DNA of 64,000 nucleotides from Terfezia claveryi (lineage: Eukaryota; Ascomycota; Pezizomycetes; Pezizales; Pezizaceae). The stretch lies in NCBI GenBank assembly GCA_015179025.1, contig WHUX01000012.1, forward strand, positions 434,001 to 498,000, written 5' to 3'. The position numbers and the translations under genes were made by a program. The notes under the pieces were generated by a model. It saw nothing but the letters and a program-made list of their open reading frames with translations. It was not told the origin of the DNA and did not search any database. The stretch's first letter is position 1; every line of letters begins with the position of its first letter. Positions 1 to 10,339 of the stretch are shown in pieces.

Positions 1-697
1 TATTATTTATGAATGTGGAGAATTAAGGAAACATATAACTATTGTGATTCATATTTTCTTCATATGTTAAAGAACTTTGGGGTATGTATACATCTAGTGA
101 TATATATATTTTGCCTTTCCTCATGTGTGTACGCTAACATTAAACGTGACATCTCTCCTAATAATATGTCGTGAAATGTACTAGCTACCTACATAGAGGT
201 TCACATACCTTAACGGAGAAGAATAATTTCCCTGAGAAGTGCACTTTGAAGGAAGTTCTCATTGAATACAGGTTGAAGGACTTGTGTGCGTGTACATCAA
301 GGAGGGAAAACCGGTCAAACAGGGAGGGATACCGGGTGGTACGGGCCTACGAGGGTCTGATCGAGACTAGGTACGGGCACGAGACTAGGTTGGTACCAGT
401 AAAGCTTGCGCTAAAACCAGAAAAGCCTTCTCTAGCAGACTACCGCATTTGGCTGCTTGGCATGGATGTAGAACAAGGATTGTCACTTGTCCTGTCCCCT
501 GTCAGGACTATAACCTGAACTAAAATACATGTTATAAGTTTCCTAAAATGTATACGTCACATTTACATCCTTATGAAAAAAATTCGCTTAATGAATGAAT
601 GTTTAACCATTATTAACTACCGCTTAACCTACCGCTTAACCCTATAGAGATAGGGTACCCAGTACATATCACTAACCAAGCAACCACATTCCTCAGC
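1..697. other. Intergenic, one end-only insertion
   Basis: No convincing gene is present. A 115-codon open frame at 171-518 lacks any recognisable domain and runs through an insertion, so I do not call it. The insertion is a 23-bp transposon-end fragment at 347-369 flanked by the exact 9-bp direct repeat GGTACGGGC (338-346 and 370-378). A second fragment ending in ACGAGACTAG follows at about 379-388. Confidence 0.6.
338..378 (-). mobile_element. Solo 23-bp transposon end with 9-bp TSD
   Basis: The 23-bp core (347-369) read on the minus strand starts TAGTCTCGATCAGAC and ends CCTCGTAG. It equals the first 23 bp of the paired element at 23379-23422. Exact 9-bp direct repeats GGTACGGGC flank it on both sides, as expected for a target-site duplication. 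Nothing else of an element remains. Confidence 0.75.
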
Positions 698-1217
698 TTA
701 GACCGCCTTCAAGATGTTCTCCTCCTTCACCGCACTCGTCTTGCCCGTGTTGTTATTCTTGATCTGTAACAAGTAGTGTGGGTCAATAAGGGCCCCTTTA
801 TCGCCCTTAATTGCATCACGTACCTCATATCTGGGGTGTTCCGGATCAGCCCTGACAGTGACTCCGGTGCTACCAGCCGGAGAATCCTCTGTAATGACAC
901 GCTCAATAGTACCGGTCGACGAGGAAGTATTTGAGTCACGTCCTTACGCATTCAAAACTTGTTAGAGCCCTCCTCTCAAAGTGTCCCAACTTTTTCAAAT
1001 ATATGTGAAAAGAGAGGAGGGGTTGGGGGTTTGGGGGGGAAGAAATACCTCCAACAGGCTTATACTCGACCTGCTGACCTTCCTTATACTTTGCGTTTGT
1101 CATTGCGGAAGCAGTGAAGTTTCTGAAACTGGTGGTGGTTGTGCGAAAAGCTGGTGTACGAAATTGTTTAATGGCAAGGTTGATGTGGAAAGTAGATTTG
1201 GGTGTGAGGAAGCTCAT
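698..1217 (-). CDS. Hva1/TUDOR-domain protein, possible mitochondrial presequence
   Basis: Predicted join on the minus strand is 1217-1049, 942-824 and 763-698, giving 117 residues. Both introns have GT-AG ends and keep frame. From residue 39 the protein matches the hypervirulence-associated Hva1/TUDOR family (DUF2945): YKEGQQVEYKPVGG, then SNTSSSTGTI, RYEIKNNNTGKTSA and KEENI. Family members are small one-domain proteins of unclear biochemical role. The first 38 residues are rich in Ser, Thr, Arg and Phe with no acidic residue, which looks like a mitochondrial targeting sequence. A second in-frame ATG at 1103 would give the bare domain, so two products from alternative starts are conceivable. 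The splice joins are my inference from the family alignment; the domain call itself is firm. Confidence 0.82.
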
Positions 1218-2531
1218 GGTGAATTGTTGGAGTCGATGTGGTTGCTATATAACGGGTATTGAGGAGGGATTGATAACTCATTAAATCCGGGCAGTTGTGC
1301 TGAGACGTCATGCTGCCCTTTTTCGTGGGAGGATACTAGATCCGGGGAAGTGACAATTATTTGACGTCAATTAGCCAGTGAATGAGGTGAGTGGAGTGGG
1401 AGACAAGCCGATGACACAATAGGAGTGTAATCGCTGTAATCGCGGCCCGGGCTGTCTAGGGTGCATAGACTAGATCAAAATAAGGAGGCGTTTGTTTTGT
1501 AAAAAAACGTAATTCAATAGCCAAAGAAAGGGAGTGTATAGGGTACTTCGTTTCAGGATTTGTTCTTTTTTGTTTTATCCAATTTTCCTGAACTCCCCTC
1601 ACAAAAGGCCGGCGCCAGCTTGAGGTAATCAGGTCGAGACGTGATGTATCAATGTTACAAGTCCTAGCTGTAGCATTTCCTACAGATTGATAGATTCACT
1701 TTGTTATGCATGACTCACGACTATTTGTTATGAGCATAACCTAGATCCTTCTTGATGCACTATAGACCTACTTTGTATAAAATATATGCAAACATTTTTT
1801 CCCTTTCAATGCATGCAATTTATGTACATTAATACTACATATGTAGCGTAATAATCCTATCCCACGTGTTAACTAGACTGCTATACCGAAGTGGTTGGCC
1901 TGGACAAACCCATGTTTATGTTTCATCCACGAGCCGTGAAACAAAGTGAGAAAACAATTTAGGACTAGTGCAAAACTCGAACAGGCTGAGGGAATAAAAT
2001 AAATAAATAAATAATGACTAACTGTAGAATATTTACTCACCAAGAAAGGAAAGTATATGTACACGCAGAAAGGAAAAGCAGTTGCTCACTGAAGTTTGGA
2101 GTTTAGAATTTATATTTTCAGTTGGCATTTACACCTATAGATAACACCTCATATAACGTTTACATAACTGTATGTACCTACGAAACATTAGATTCGGATC
2201 TACACTCCATTGTATTTGTACCCTCCTATATATTGGTTTTTGGTGGGCAATATGATACCTCCACACATTGTTCGTTCGTTTCATGACGCGGTCATTTCGA
2301 TAATATAAGCGTCAGGCTATTGGGATTGCTTTAGTTTTGTTTCGTCTTTAGGTCTATGGCCTGCACCGACTACGGCTTGGCCCTGAAACAGCGGTATGAA
2401 GGAAACCCAATTAGAGCGATTGTATAAACTGACGATTAGGGGATCAATTTTACAACCCTTAGAAACATCTATACCTCACAATTAACTATCAACTACTGAA
2501 CACCAAAGCTCTAAACGGAGCCACCGATAAG
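1218..2531. other. Intergenic, no feature seen
   Basis: About 1.3 kb between a minus-strand and a plus-strand gene, so it must hold both promoters. It is AT-rich with many stops in all frames. I see no RNA gene, long repeat or protein similarity. Confidence 0.5.
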
Positions 2532-5500
2532 ATGGACGCTAACAAACCACATCTCCACCCCAATCTACGCCAGTTTACAGTCTGGATTCAGGCATTTGAA
2601 GAAACCCAGTTGGTGTTCTTGAACCCCGCGATTGAATTCATTGCTTCATGGGCCACGTGGTTGCTCAAAGAAAACAAACTGACCACCAAATGGGTCTTTT
2701 TCTTGACACCCATTGTGGTATATACCTTCCGAGTCCTATCTACCCATCAATCTTCGCAACCTAAGTCCAGCTCTATATCTTATTTTGGAGACGCTGTGGT
2801 GGAAATAATATGTACGCTGAGTGTAGGTATTTTCATTTTCTTGGGTTTGTTTTCAGTCTGGAACGTTACATCCAACAAGATTTTATTGGAGTACCGAGCA
2901 AGGGAGGAGGAGGAGCAACTGGCTGCTGCGCAGAGGTTACAGAGGGAGATCGCGGATCTTGAGGCGCAGAGGCGGAGGCAGGACCAGGCTAACAACAATC
3001 GGAGGGAGAGGGAAGCTTTGGAACATGCTACACAAGCCTTTTTGGCAGCAAACAGGCCGAGGGCGCCATCATTCACCCCAAGCCCAGTACAACAGAAGCC
3101 AAGCGGATGGATCGCAGGAAGGTACGTACCTGGCCGTAGGTGGGAAGACATAGCGGCCCGTAGCATACCTATCAAACCTGATAGTGCAGCTTGGTTACGC
3201 CCGACGACCTTGCATCAGAGACTCAGACGGAGGGTGCAGGCTGCCGGCCCTGTAGCTAGATTTTTACGAAAGAAAGAGATTGAGCGCGAACACGTAGATG
3301 AACTGGTTGAGAAGAACATTGAACAAGCTGGTCAGGCTCCCCCCGGAAATATACATGGTTGGCTTAGGAGCTTCTCTGAGACGCTCAGTTCAGCGTGGGC
3401 CACGAGACGTCCGAGGTCACAACGAGCTGTAGGTGATGGTCTTTCCCCATCTTCAGCGGGTTCAGGTGGAGCTGTGGGAACTCCAACTAGAGCTGGTTTC
3501 ACAGAAGATGGATCATTCACTCCTTACGAACAACGATTGTTCGGACGGGCGATGGAAGGCAGTCAGAGTCGCGATTCAGTTCAGGGTAATCCAATGCCGG
3601 CTGCGGTGCCGCCGGCCACTCCTCGGCGCAGCATGATTTGCAACTGTAGCCTTACTCCACTACTGAGTCGATATGCACCACCAATAACAAATGAATCGTG
3701 GCCCAGGTATCCCCTAGTCCATCAGAGAACTTGCCCGAAGTCGCCATATTTTAGGCCTGACCGACCTAGGCCTGGGGGTCAAAAACGTCAGCGTGAAAAA
3801 CCTATGAACGGCCTCCATACTGGCTTGACACCCTTTCTTCCAAACCAAGCAGGACCTTCTAGGTTCCTAGGAAATCCATTCACGCCCGTCAAGACAAAAT
3901 TCTATAACACTAGTTGGGATAACGTTCATTTTGAGGAGGAGCAAAGGAATCAGGGCCAGGGTAATGCTGGTGCGGCCGTACAGAACACTGGAAACGTCAC
4001 TCTGGATACAGGACTTGATACACCCATCTACGACTACCGAGAGCCAGCTTTGCCTACGAACCTAGAAGATTGGGAAAAGAGGTACTTATCAGCGGAACTA
4101 AGAGCAAAAGACTTATTGAGGGAGAAGAAGGAACGTGAAGAGGCAATTAAGGCCAGAACTGAAATCGTTCATGCAGAGGCCATGCAGCGTCAGAGGGAGG
4201 AAAACGACAGGGAGCTTACACAGTTGCTGCAGATACAACGAGGGAGGAAGGAGATCCAGCGCAGGAGTGAGGAAGAAAGAGTAATGAAAATGGTATCTGA
4301 GCAACAGAGGATCGAGGAACAAGCTATACGGGACCGGCTTGCAGAAATTGATCGAAAAGAAATTATGGCAAGGCATAACGATGAGGCATCACAAAGGATT
4401 CAAAACCTCCGCGAATTAGAAGAGAAGAGACTACAGGAACAGAATAGGCAGGAAGAGTACCAGAGATGGATTCAACAGGAACAGGAGTTACGGAACAGTA
4501 GGGAACAGCAGAGACAAGATGCTGAGCGAGCGAGGCTATTTCAACAGCAACAGCAGGAGCGATTACAGCGCGATATTGCAGAACAAGAGCGGCAGCAATA
4601 TGTTCGACAACAATATCCTCAATTGCAACCACAACGCCAAGGCTTCAACGTAAGTAGCTCTCCCTCTGAATCTATGGTCTCATGGACAACTGCTCCCATG
4701 AGGTCAGTAGCACGTCCTGATAACAGCACTCCTAGAATAGGAGGGAATATTGGTGTGGACCAGAGGTGGGCCGGCCACAGTCTTATTACCCCGCAAACTA
4801 ACGCAGCACCCCTCTCAGCTGCGACGCCTTTTGGCACTGTAAGTACTAATACTACGCCAATCCCAGCTTTTTGGGGTACCAGCTCTGGAGCCGCACAAAG
4901 GGGAGTGGAGTGGACTCCAGCATATTCACGGACCTCCTTTGGGAAAGGCTTCTCCTCGGGGATCCCGGTTACTATAGAGGAAGAGTCGGAGTCTATGGAC
5001 CTGGATGTACCTCAGAGCACTAATCAGATGCCATTGATTCCTAGATATGATCGAATGGACCTGGATGTACCTCAGAGCAGTAATCAGGCGCCATTGATCC
5101 CTAGATATGGTCCTATGGATCAGGATGTACCTCAAAGCACTAATCAGACCCATAGATATGGATACGGGTCAGGGACGAACAGGGTTCCAGTGAACTTGTG
5201 GCCGTCGTTACGCCACACAAATGGACCTAATGTGGACCCGATACAACCTGGTTTCGCACTCGCTACTCCAGAAAGTCTGATATCCAGAGCCAGACAGGCT
5301 ACTCAAAATAACTTCTTCTATGCAAAAAGGCGTTCCGGGGACAGGCACAGATCTGTAACCCCTAATTGGGGTTCTACAGCTCGTCGCCCTAACTCGGATC
5401 CTGGAACAGGTTTGACGAGAGGAGCGAATATGCAGGAGCTGGATTTTGGAGAGCTGATTCTAATGAGACAGCAGGCGAGACAGTTACAGAAAATACTAAA

Positions 5501-5612
5501 CAGTAGGAGAGTTCCTAAAGATGCGGTGGAGAATTTGTGGATGGAAGGGGGCCTGAGGTATGATACCCGATTAGGCGGTTTTGCGGAAAGAAATAATAGG
5601 CCAGAAGCGTAA
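2532..5612 (+). CDS. Large hypothetical membrane protein with coiled coil and tandem repeats
   Basis: This is one uninterrupted frame of 1026 codons. I do not recognise a family. Two hydrophobic segments lie near the N terminus (about residues 54-70 and 88-110), followed directly by a charged helical stretch rich in Glu, Arg and Gln (about 120-155). A second, longer coiled-coil-like stretch covers about residues 525-690, with runs such as EKRLQEQNRQEEYQRW and QQQQQERLQRD. The rest is low-complexity and rich in Pro, Ser and Gln. At about residues 822-874 a 20-residue unit (MDLDVPQSTNQMPLIPRYDR and variants) repeats almost three times. The layout suggests an endomembrane-anchored, largely cytoplasmic scaffold. 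The start ATG is the first in frame and leads into the hydrophobic part. Coding status is supported by length and absence of stops. Confidence 0.75.
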   Translation: MDANKPHLHPNLRQFTVWIQAFEETQLVFLNPAIEFIASWATWLLKENKLTTKWVFFLTPIVVYTFRVLSTHQSSQPKSSSISYFGDAVVEIICTLSVGIFIFLGLFSVWNVTSNKILLEYRAREEEEQLAAAQRLQREIADLEAQRRRQDQANNNRREREALEHATQAFLAANRPRAPSFTPSPVQQKPSGWIAGRYVPGRRWEDIAARSIPIKPDSAAWLRPTTLHQRLRRRVQAAGPVARFLRKKEIEREHVDELVEKNIEQAGQAPPGNIHGWLRSFSETLSSAWATRRPRSQRAVGDGLSPSSAGSGGAVGTPTRAGFTEDGSFTPYEQRLFGRAMEGSQSRDSVQGNPMPAAVPPATPRRSMICNCSLTPLLSRYAPPITNESWPRYPLVHQRTCPKSPYFRPDRPRPGGQKRQREKPMNGLHTGLTPFLPNQAGPSRFLGNPFTPVKTKFYNTSWDNVHFEEEQRNQGQGNAGAAVQNTGNVTLDTGLDTPIYDYREPALPTNLEDWEKRYLSAELRAKDLLREKKEREEAIKARTEIVHAEAMQRQREENDRELTQLLQIQRGRKEIQRRSEEERVMKMVSEQQRIEEQAIRDRLAEIDRKEIMARHNDEASQRIQNLRELEEKRLQEQNRQEEYQRWIQQEQELRNSREQQRQDAERARLFQQQQQERLQRDIAEQERQQYVRQQYPQLQPQRQGFNVSSSPSESMVSWTTAPMRSVARPDNSTPRIGGNIGVDQRWAGHSLITPQTNAAPLSAATPFGTVSTNTTPIPAFWGTSSGAAQRGVEWTPAYSRTSFGKGFSSGIPVTIEEESESMDLDVPQSTNQMPLIPRYDRMDLDVPQSSNQAPLIPRYGPMDQDVPQSTNQTHRYGYGSGTNRVPVNLWPSLRHTNGPNVDPIQPGFALATPESLISRARQATQNNFFYAKRRSGDRHRSVTPNWGSTARRPNSDPGTGLTRGANMQELDFGELILMRQQARQLQKILNSRRVPKDAVENLWMEGGLRYDTRLGGFAERNNRPEA
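4995..5153 (+). repeat. 60-bp tandem repeat within a coding region
   Basis: Two full copies and one partial copy of a 60-bp unit encode MDLDVPQSTNQ...LIPRY. The copies differ by a few bases, and the third is truncated after the NQ residues. Confidence 0.85.
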
Positions 5613-6150
5613 ATCACCGTAGTACTCATTTTTGTAAATCTATTTTTTTATAAGTAAGGTCAGTTTTGTTTTGCGTGTTTTTAGCTAACTTGCAGCTCTA
5701 GATTTCCATTCTTTAAGATATATAGTTACCTTGTTTTAGATTTCAACCCCATAAAGTCTAGGGATTCTACAACGGATATAAAACGTAAACATCAGTGCTG
5801 GTCACTAGAATATGAATAGAATATCCTAGAATAGTAGCCTAGATATCTGGCTAGAACTATCGTGAACTGTAGGTATCATTGGCCAAGTTTTCTCTCAAGA
5901 GGTCATATATAAAAAAGAGCCGTTCCCTTGATTCTCCTCAGATCATGCAACATGATGACCACAAGCAAATATTCCCATTCACCGTGACTGGCATATATAT
6001 CTCGGCCCCACCTTCACATCTGCTGCAAGTTCTCGGCAAATTACTGATAACATAAAGTTCAGGAATCACATCCCTACACCTTACACAAGTAAACCCCCCT
6101 CAGTTAAACCATATCAACCACAATATATCAACCACAATACACTGGCAGTT
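5613..6150. other. Intergenic, no feature seen
   Basis: About 540 bp of AT-rich spacer between two same-strand genes. It should hold the terminator of the first and the promoter of the second. Nothing specific was recognised. Confidence 0.5.
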
Positions 6151-7569
6151 ATGCCAACGAAGGGCCCACTTCCATCCAGTCTCGACCTGGCCCCTGCAAT
6201 CTCGTGGCCCATAGGACGAGGGCAGCATTTGGGACCAGTCGTAGGCCCGGGCCCACCAGCTGTCGGTGCCACCCAGTCTACAGCTGTCGTATCTCCGGCT
6301 CTGGTATCACCCATTGCCCCCGCACAACGCTTTAATCTCAACGAGATGCCACGCCATCATGCAGTCTATCCCAACACCAGTGCTTATCAAGTTGTCCCTG
6401 GAGACCCGAATGTGCATCCTGCTTTGAGAGAGGATGCAGGAAAGAAAGCTTTGGCTGCCGCTGCCCGGGGAATCGAAAGAAAAGATAGGAAGGACAAAGA
6501 AAAGGGAATGGGGGATAAAGAGGGGGAAAAAAAAGATAGAAGGAACGACAGAAAGCGTAGAGAGAAAAGAAAGACCAAACCCCACTCTGAGGCTGTCGAG
6601 GCCGAGCATTCTGGCCCTCAGAAGAGCGGCCCCAAAGAAACATCTGAGAAGTCATCAAAAGGGAAGGAGAAGGAGAAGGAGGTCATCCTGAGGATGAAGC
6701 CCGGGCATCTAGAGGTCGAACCTTCCGGTAAATCACACAGAAGCACTAGTCAGCGGCAGCAGTCACACGAGAACCTGCTTGGTTCTGAGGACTTGGCAGT
6801 GCCCACCAGTCAGCCTGCGGTCCAAGCAAGTATCTTACCTGAGAAGCCCCGTAAACACAAGCACCACAGAAGAAGAGACAAAAAGACTACACCATCCAGC
6901 ACCAAACAGGCACAACAGCCTACCCAGCAAGCACAGCAGGCCACCAAACAAAAGCATACACAAGAACCCACCACACCTGCTTACGAAATGTCTCGTCCTT
7001 CTCCACCCACAAGTTCTCCTGCCTCGATGTCCAAACCCTTCCCTATCCACATCCTTCTCCGCCGCATCACTACTTCCAAGGACCTCTCCCCCCGCGAGAA
7101 ATCCTCCCTCCTTACAACCCTACACGGCTCCCTCGTCGACCTCGCTGTTCAAACCTCTCTCGAGCTCGACCTAACTCAACACTACGCAAAGATCGCCGCC
7201 CAAGCAGCCGCCGTCCAAAACCTAGCTGCTGAGATTGAGGACCCTACCCCAAACGCACCAGTAAGCCTAGAGAACCTAAAGGCTTCGGGGGCATTGGGTG
7301 GGTATCTTTTTGGAACCCCTGGCCTTGGGAGGGAAAGGAGTGGAAGCGAAAGTAGTAGTGTATATAGCCAGGATGGGATGGATCAAGCCTGGGAGGACTT
7401 TATGGATGAGGAGAGTAAGGGTGAGGGTGAGAGAACTGGGACCGGATGTCATAATGTCCTTTCCGATGGAATGCTCGACGCAGAGAAAAGCGAGTTGGGA
7501 GTAGCTGTGAGGAGCCTCAAGATTACGAAGAACCCGACCAGTAACAAGCCGGCTGTGTATTGTGGCTAG
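6151..7569 (+). CDS. Hypothetical lysine-rich disordered protein
   Basis: The frame is 472 codons without introns, and no family was recognised. Residues about 95-175 are extremely rich in Lys, Arg, Asp and Glu (GIERKDRKDKEKGMG, DRKRREKRKTKP), which could act as nuclear localisation signals. A Gln/Ala/Thr-rich stretch follows (QQPTQQAQQATKQ). The only part that looks folded is about residues 295-370, where helical sequence SKPFPIHILLRRI, DLSPREKSSLLTTLHGSLVDLA and HYAKIAAQAAAVQNLAAEIED suggests a small helical or coiled-coil domain. The C terminus is acidic. The product is probably nuclear by composition, but this is inference. Confidence 0.7.
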   Translation: MPTKGPLPSSLDLAPAISWPIGRGQHLGPVVGPGPPAVGATQSTAVVSPALVSPIAPAQRFNLNEMPRHHAVYPNTSAYQVVPGDPNVHPALREDAGKKALAAAARGIERKDRKDKEKGMGDKEGEKKDRRNDRKRREKRKTKPHSEAVEAEHSGPQKSGPKETSEKSSKGKEKEKEVILRMKPGHLEVEPSGKSHRSTSQRQQSHENLLGSEDLAVPTSQPAVQASILPEKPRKHKHHRRRDKKTTPSSTKQAQQPTQQAQQATKQKHTQEPTTPAYEMSRPSPPTSSPASMSKPFPIHILLRRITTSKDLSPREKSSLLTTLHGSLVDLAVQTSLELDLTQHYAKIAAQAAAVQNLAAEIEDPTPNAPVSLENLKASGALGGYLFGTPGLGRERSGSESSSVYSQDGMDQAWEDFMDEESKGEGERTGTGCHNVLSDGMLDAEKSELGVAVRSLKITKNPTSNKPAVYCG

Positions 7570-9406
7570 CTGTATTTTCTACTTCCTATAAATCGACTAG
7601 GGAACAGTCGAGTTTTTAACCCTCCGGTGTGAGGGTCTGGGTTGGGTGTAAGGGTCTGGATCTGGATTGGTCCTTGGTAACTAAGAAGATGTACTAGTTG
7701 TATTAGTATAGTTACATGAATACTACTAGCACACCAAAAGGACTTGCGCGTAAAACAATGCAATCAATAAGTGTGAACCCAGAAACATAAAAACGATATA
7801 TATAACCGGAGTATGGGCCTAGATTACGCATTCCAAGCTTGCGATTCAAACTTATGATCAAAATCACCGCCATAATACACATAAGAAAAGGGCCGCACAC
7901 GAGTAATGGAATTTAAATTTTATATAGTTTAGTAAAAAAAATAAAAATAAAAAAACAGAAGCTTTTTTTTTTCCTGCCAATTATAGCATGCAACTCATGA
8001 TTAATGTTCTGAGGTATACAGCTTGTCACTATCTTTGAGTAATTTTTTATTTATTCCTACCTAGCATCTACATCTTTTGGATTTGAGAATCCCCCCTCCG
8101 CGAAGTCATAGGCTCAAGAGACTCTATGATTTAATCTGTAAATACCCTTTCCTGACATACCTACAAATATCTTGTCGTGGCGGGAGATTCATTAACAAAT
8201 TTCGAGCTCCACACCGTTCAAAAGTTCCGTCTGAATAACCGAATAGCTTCTTCTGAGATATATTCCCTTATGAGATATTCTAGTCTTGTTGCAAAGGCTC
8301 CCAAAGGATCTTGTGAGATTCTCGCGTTTGAAATTAAACAAAAAAATATAGAAGATTCAAGACAGAGCTACAAATTCCCAAATCTCCACGTTCCCTCCCA
8401 TAAGTGAAGTAAGCGTTAGCCAAAGTTGACTTTCCAGTACCCGTAATATATCGATCTTACTATTACTGCTAGTACCTCGAGCCTCTACATAGTTGATATG
8501 TTGTCACAACTCATTGTCGTCTATATGCAACTCCGTCTCGTCCTCAGCGCCGTATATTAGAAATTCTTTGCGCATATCTAAATCTCATTAAGTACAAGTT
8601 CCACGTCTTTGATCCCCGATTTGGCCTATCACGTCTTTAACCAAGGTCTAGACCTATTAAGGGGTATCTCCAGGATTGTGATCATATGATTGGGACCACC
8701 ACATGGATTGAGTTAGACGGATCTTCATTAGAACCATTCCATTTTATTGAGAAGATGTCCTTGAATAACATGCATAAGTACTGCACAAACTTAGCCACCC
8801 AGTCACAGTTCTCATCCTGGAAAAACCTCTATGTACCATATGGATTATAACTGGAAGACGTGAAATAAACCAGCAATGTGTTGGCTCCATCTTCCGCGAG
8901 TAGAATAGTGGCGAAGAAATGGGTGAGTTCCCCGAACGCTTGGGCACATCTAGCATACACATTTTGGGGGAAATGAATTTATATCCCCTTGTATTCATGC
9001 CTTTGGGGGCCATATACCCACTGCCATCGGTCATTTCAAATCTTTCAACCAGCTCGTCTGGATTCAGCGGATTCAGCTACCGAATAACTCGAACTCTGCG
9101 GTAGTCTACTACAACGCACTACTATATTATTAGGATGACCATCATTTCCGTATTGGGTGTACATTACCCCATCGGGAAGTCAACATTGCCAAGAGTACCC
9201 GTTTCGTGTCAGGCATGGGGACCGATATATACTGGCGGCTCGGGCTGTGCCCAGGCCTAGAGATTCTTGATTGATTTGTTCGTGTATTTAATAAAACATC
9301 ATGTATAAGCACCCTCGAAATATTATAAGAACTTAAATTTCGCATGCCCTCGATCTTGTTGTATGGTTAAGAAACGTTTCTTATACTCGAGATTCTACGG
9401 TATGTG

Positions 9407-9455
9407 TAGTCTGGCTAGCACTAGCCTCTCGTAGAGTACCGTCTGGTCGAGACTA
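9407..9455. mobile_element. Paired transposon-end fragment, palindromic
   Basis: The 49-bp segment starts TAGTCTGGCTAGCAC and ends GTCTGGTCGAGACTA, so both ends begin TAGTCT when read inward. These ends are related to the families at 52954 and 23379. No clean target duplication is visible. Confidence 0.5.
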
Positions 9456-9936
9456 AGAGTCACCTGCTGTAAAAGTTCTAGCCTAGATGAAGTTTCTTTA
9501 GCTACCGAGAGCTACCAACTTAGAAATGACACCTACTTCCTATTTGGGTTCCGTTAAGCTGCTTAATTTATATTGCAACTTTGAGGTTTCCTGAGTGACT
9601 AATACATGATTGATCATGAGTTTTTTTTTTTAAATTTCAAAAAGCAACTTTATTCTCGTGCATGATGCAACGTTGGACATGTGTGGGGAAATTGCATACA
9701 GATAACTAAACACTCGAGGGCCGTAGTTTTTTCAGACAGCATCGTTATATATGTGCCTACCTCGAGTTCATTAAGAAAATTCGAAAAAATTTCCGTATTC
9801 CCAGACAGGGGATATGCTCAAATATTATAGCACAAGAATTACAACTATTCACAAGGGAGGGTTTCGAGAAGGTAATATTAACAAGGTAACTGGGGTTGAC
9901 GACGATGTAGTCACCCTAATTAGGCAACGATTGCTA

Positions 9937-9951
9937 GTCTGGTTGGCACCA
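9937..9951 (+). mobile_element. Solo transposon end TAGTCTGGTTGGCAC, no TSD
   Basis: An exact copy of the 15-bp end TAGTCTGGTTGGCAC sits at about this position. Flanking 9-mers do not match, so it may be an older or rearranged copy. Confidence 0.55.
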
Positions 9952-10283
9952 CTTTCCTGGGCAAATATATAAATATATATATATATTTTGGGGGGAAATT
10001 CAGTACTCGTGTGCGCAATCTTAGCCACCCAGAAGCCCGGGTGGATTCAGCCAAGTGTCTAAATGGGATATAATGTAGCAAAGTAATGCGACAAAATAAA
10101 AGATTTTATTATCTACGGAGGATCTGAAAGAACTCTTATCACTCTGGTTTTGCATTCTCGAGGTCCTTGTAGATTCCAAATTTCCTCACGATATGTTTAA
10201 AATGTTAGAAGATCATCTTAACATATTTCATCTAAATGAGGCTGTCTTGAGATATATTCCTGTAAAATACCCTGCTTCTGCAT

Positions 10284-10339
10284 CTACTGCAAACGAATAT
10301 AGCATCTGCTTCTACTGCAAACGAATACAGCATCTGCTT
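10284..10339 (+). repeat. 28-bp tandem duplication
   Basis: Two adjacent copies of a 28-bp unit starting CTACTGCAAACGAATA and ending GCATCTGCTT, with one mismatch. They are non-coding. Confidence 0.8.

Noticed and set aside
171..518. 115-codon plus-strand frame
   Set aside because: It runs through a transposon-end insertion and shows no domain or homologue-like sequence.
1880..1960. Possible tRNA-like D-arm sequence (CCGAAGTGGTTGGC)
   Set aside because: No acceptor stem, anticodon arm or T-arm consensus could be paired with it.
8744..9345. Minus-strand frames in the gene desert
   Set aside because: Short, unrelated to each other, with no recognisable motif and AT-rich composition.
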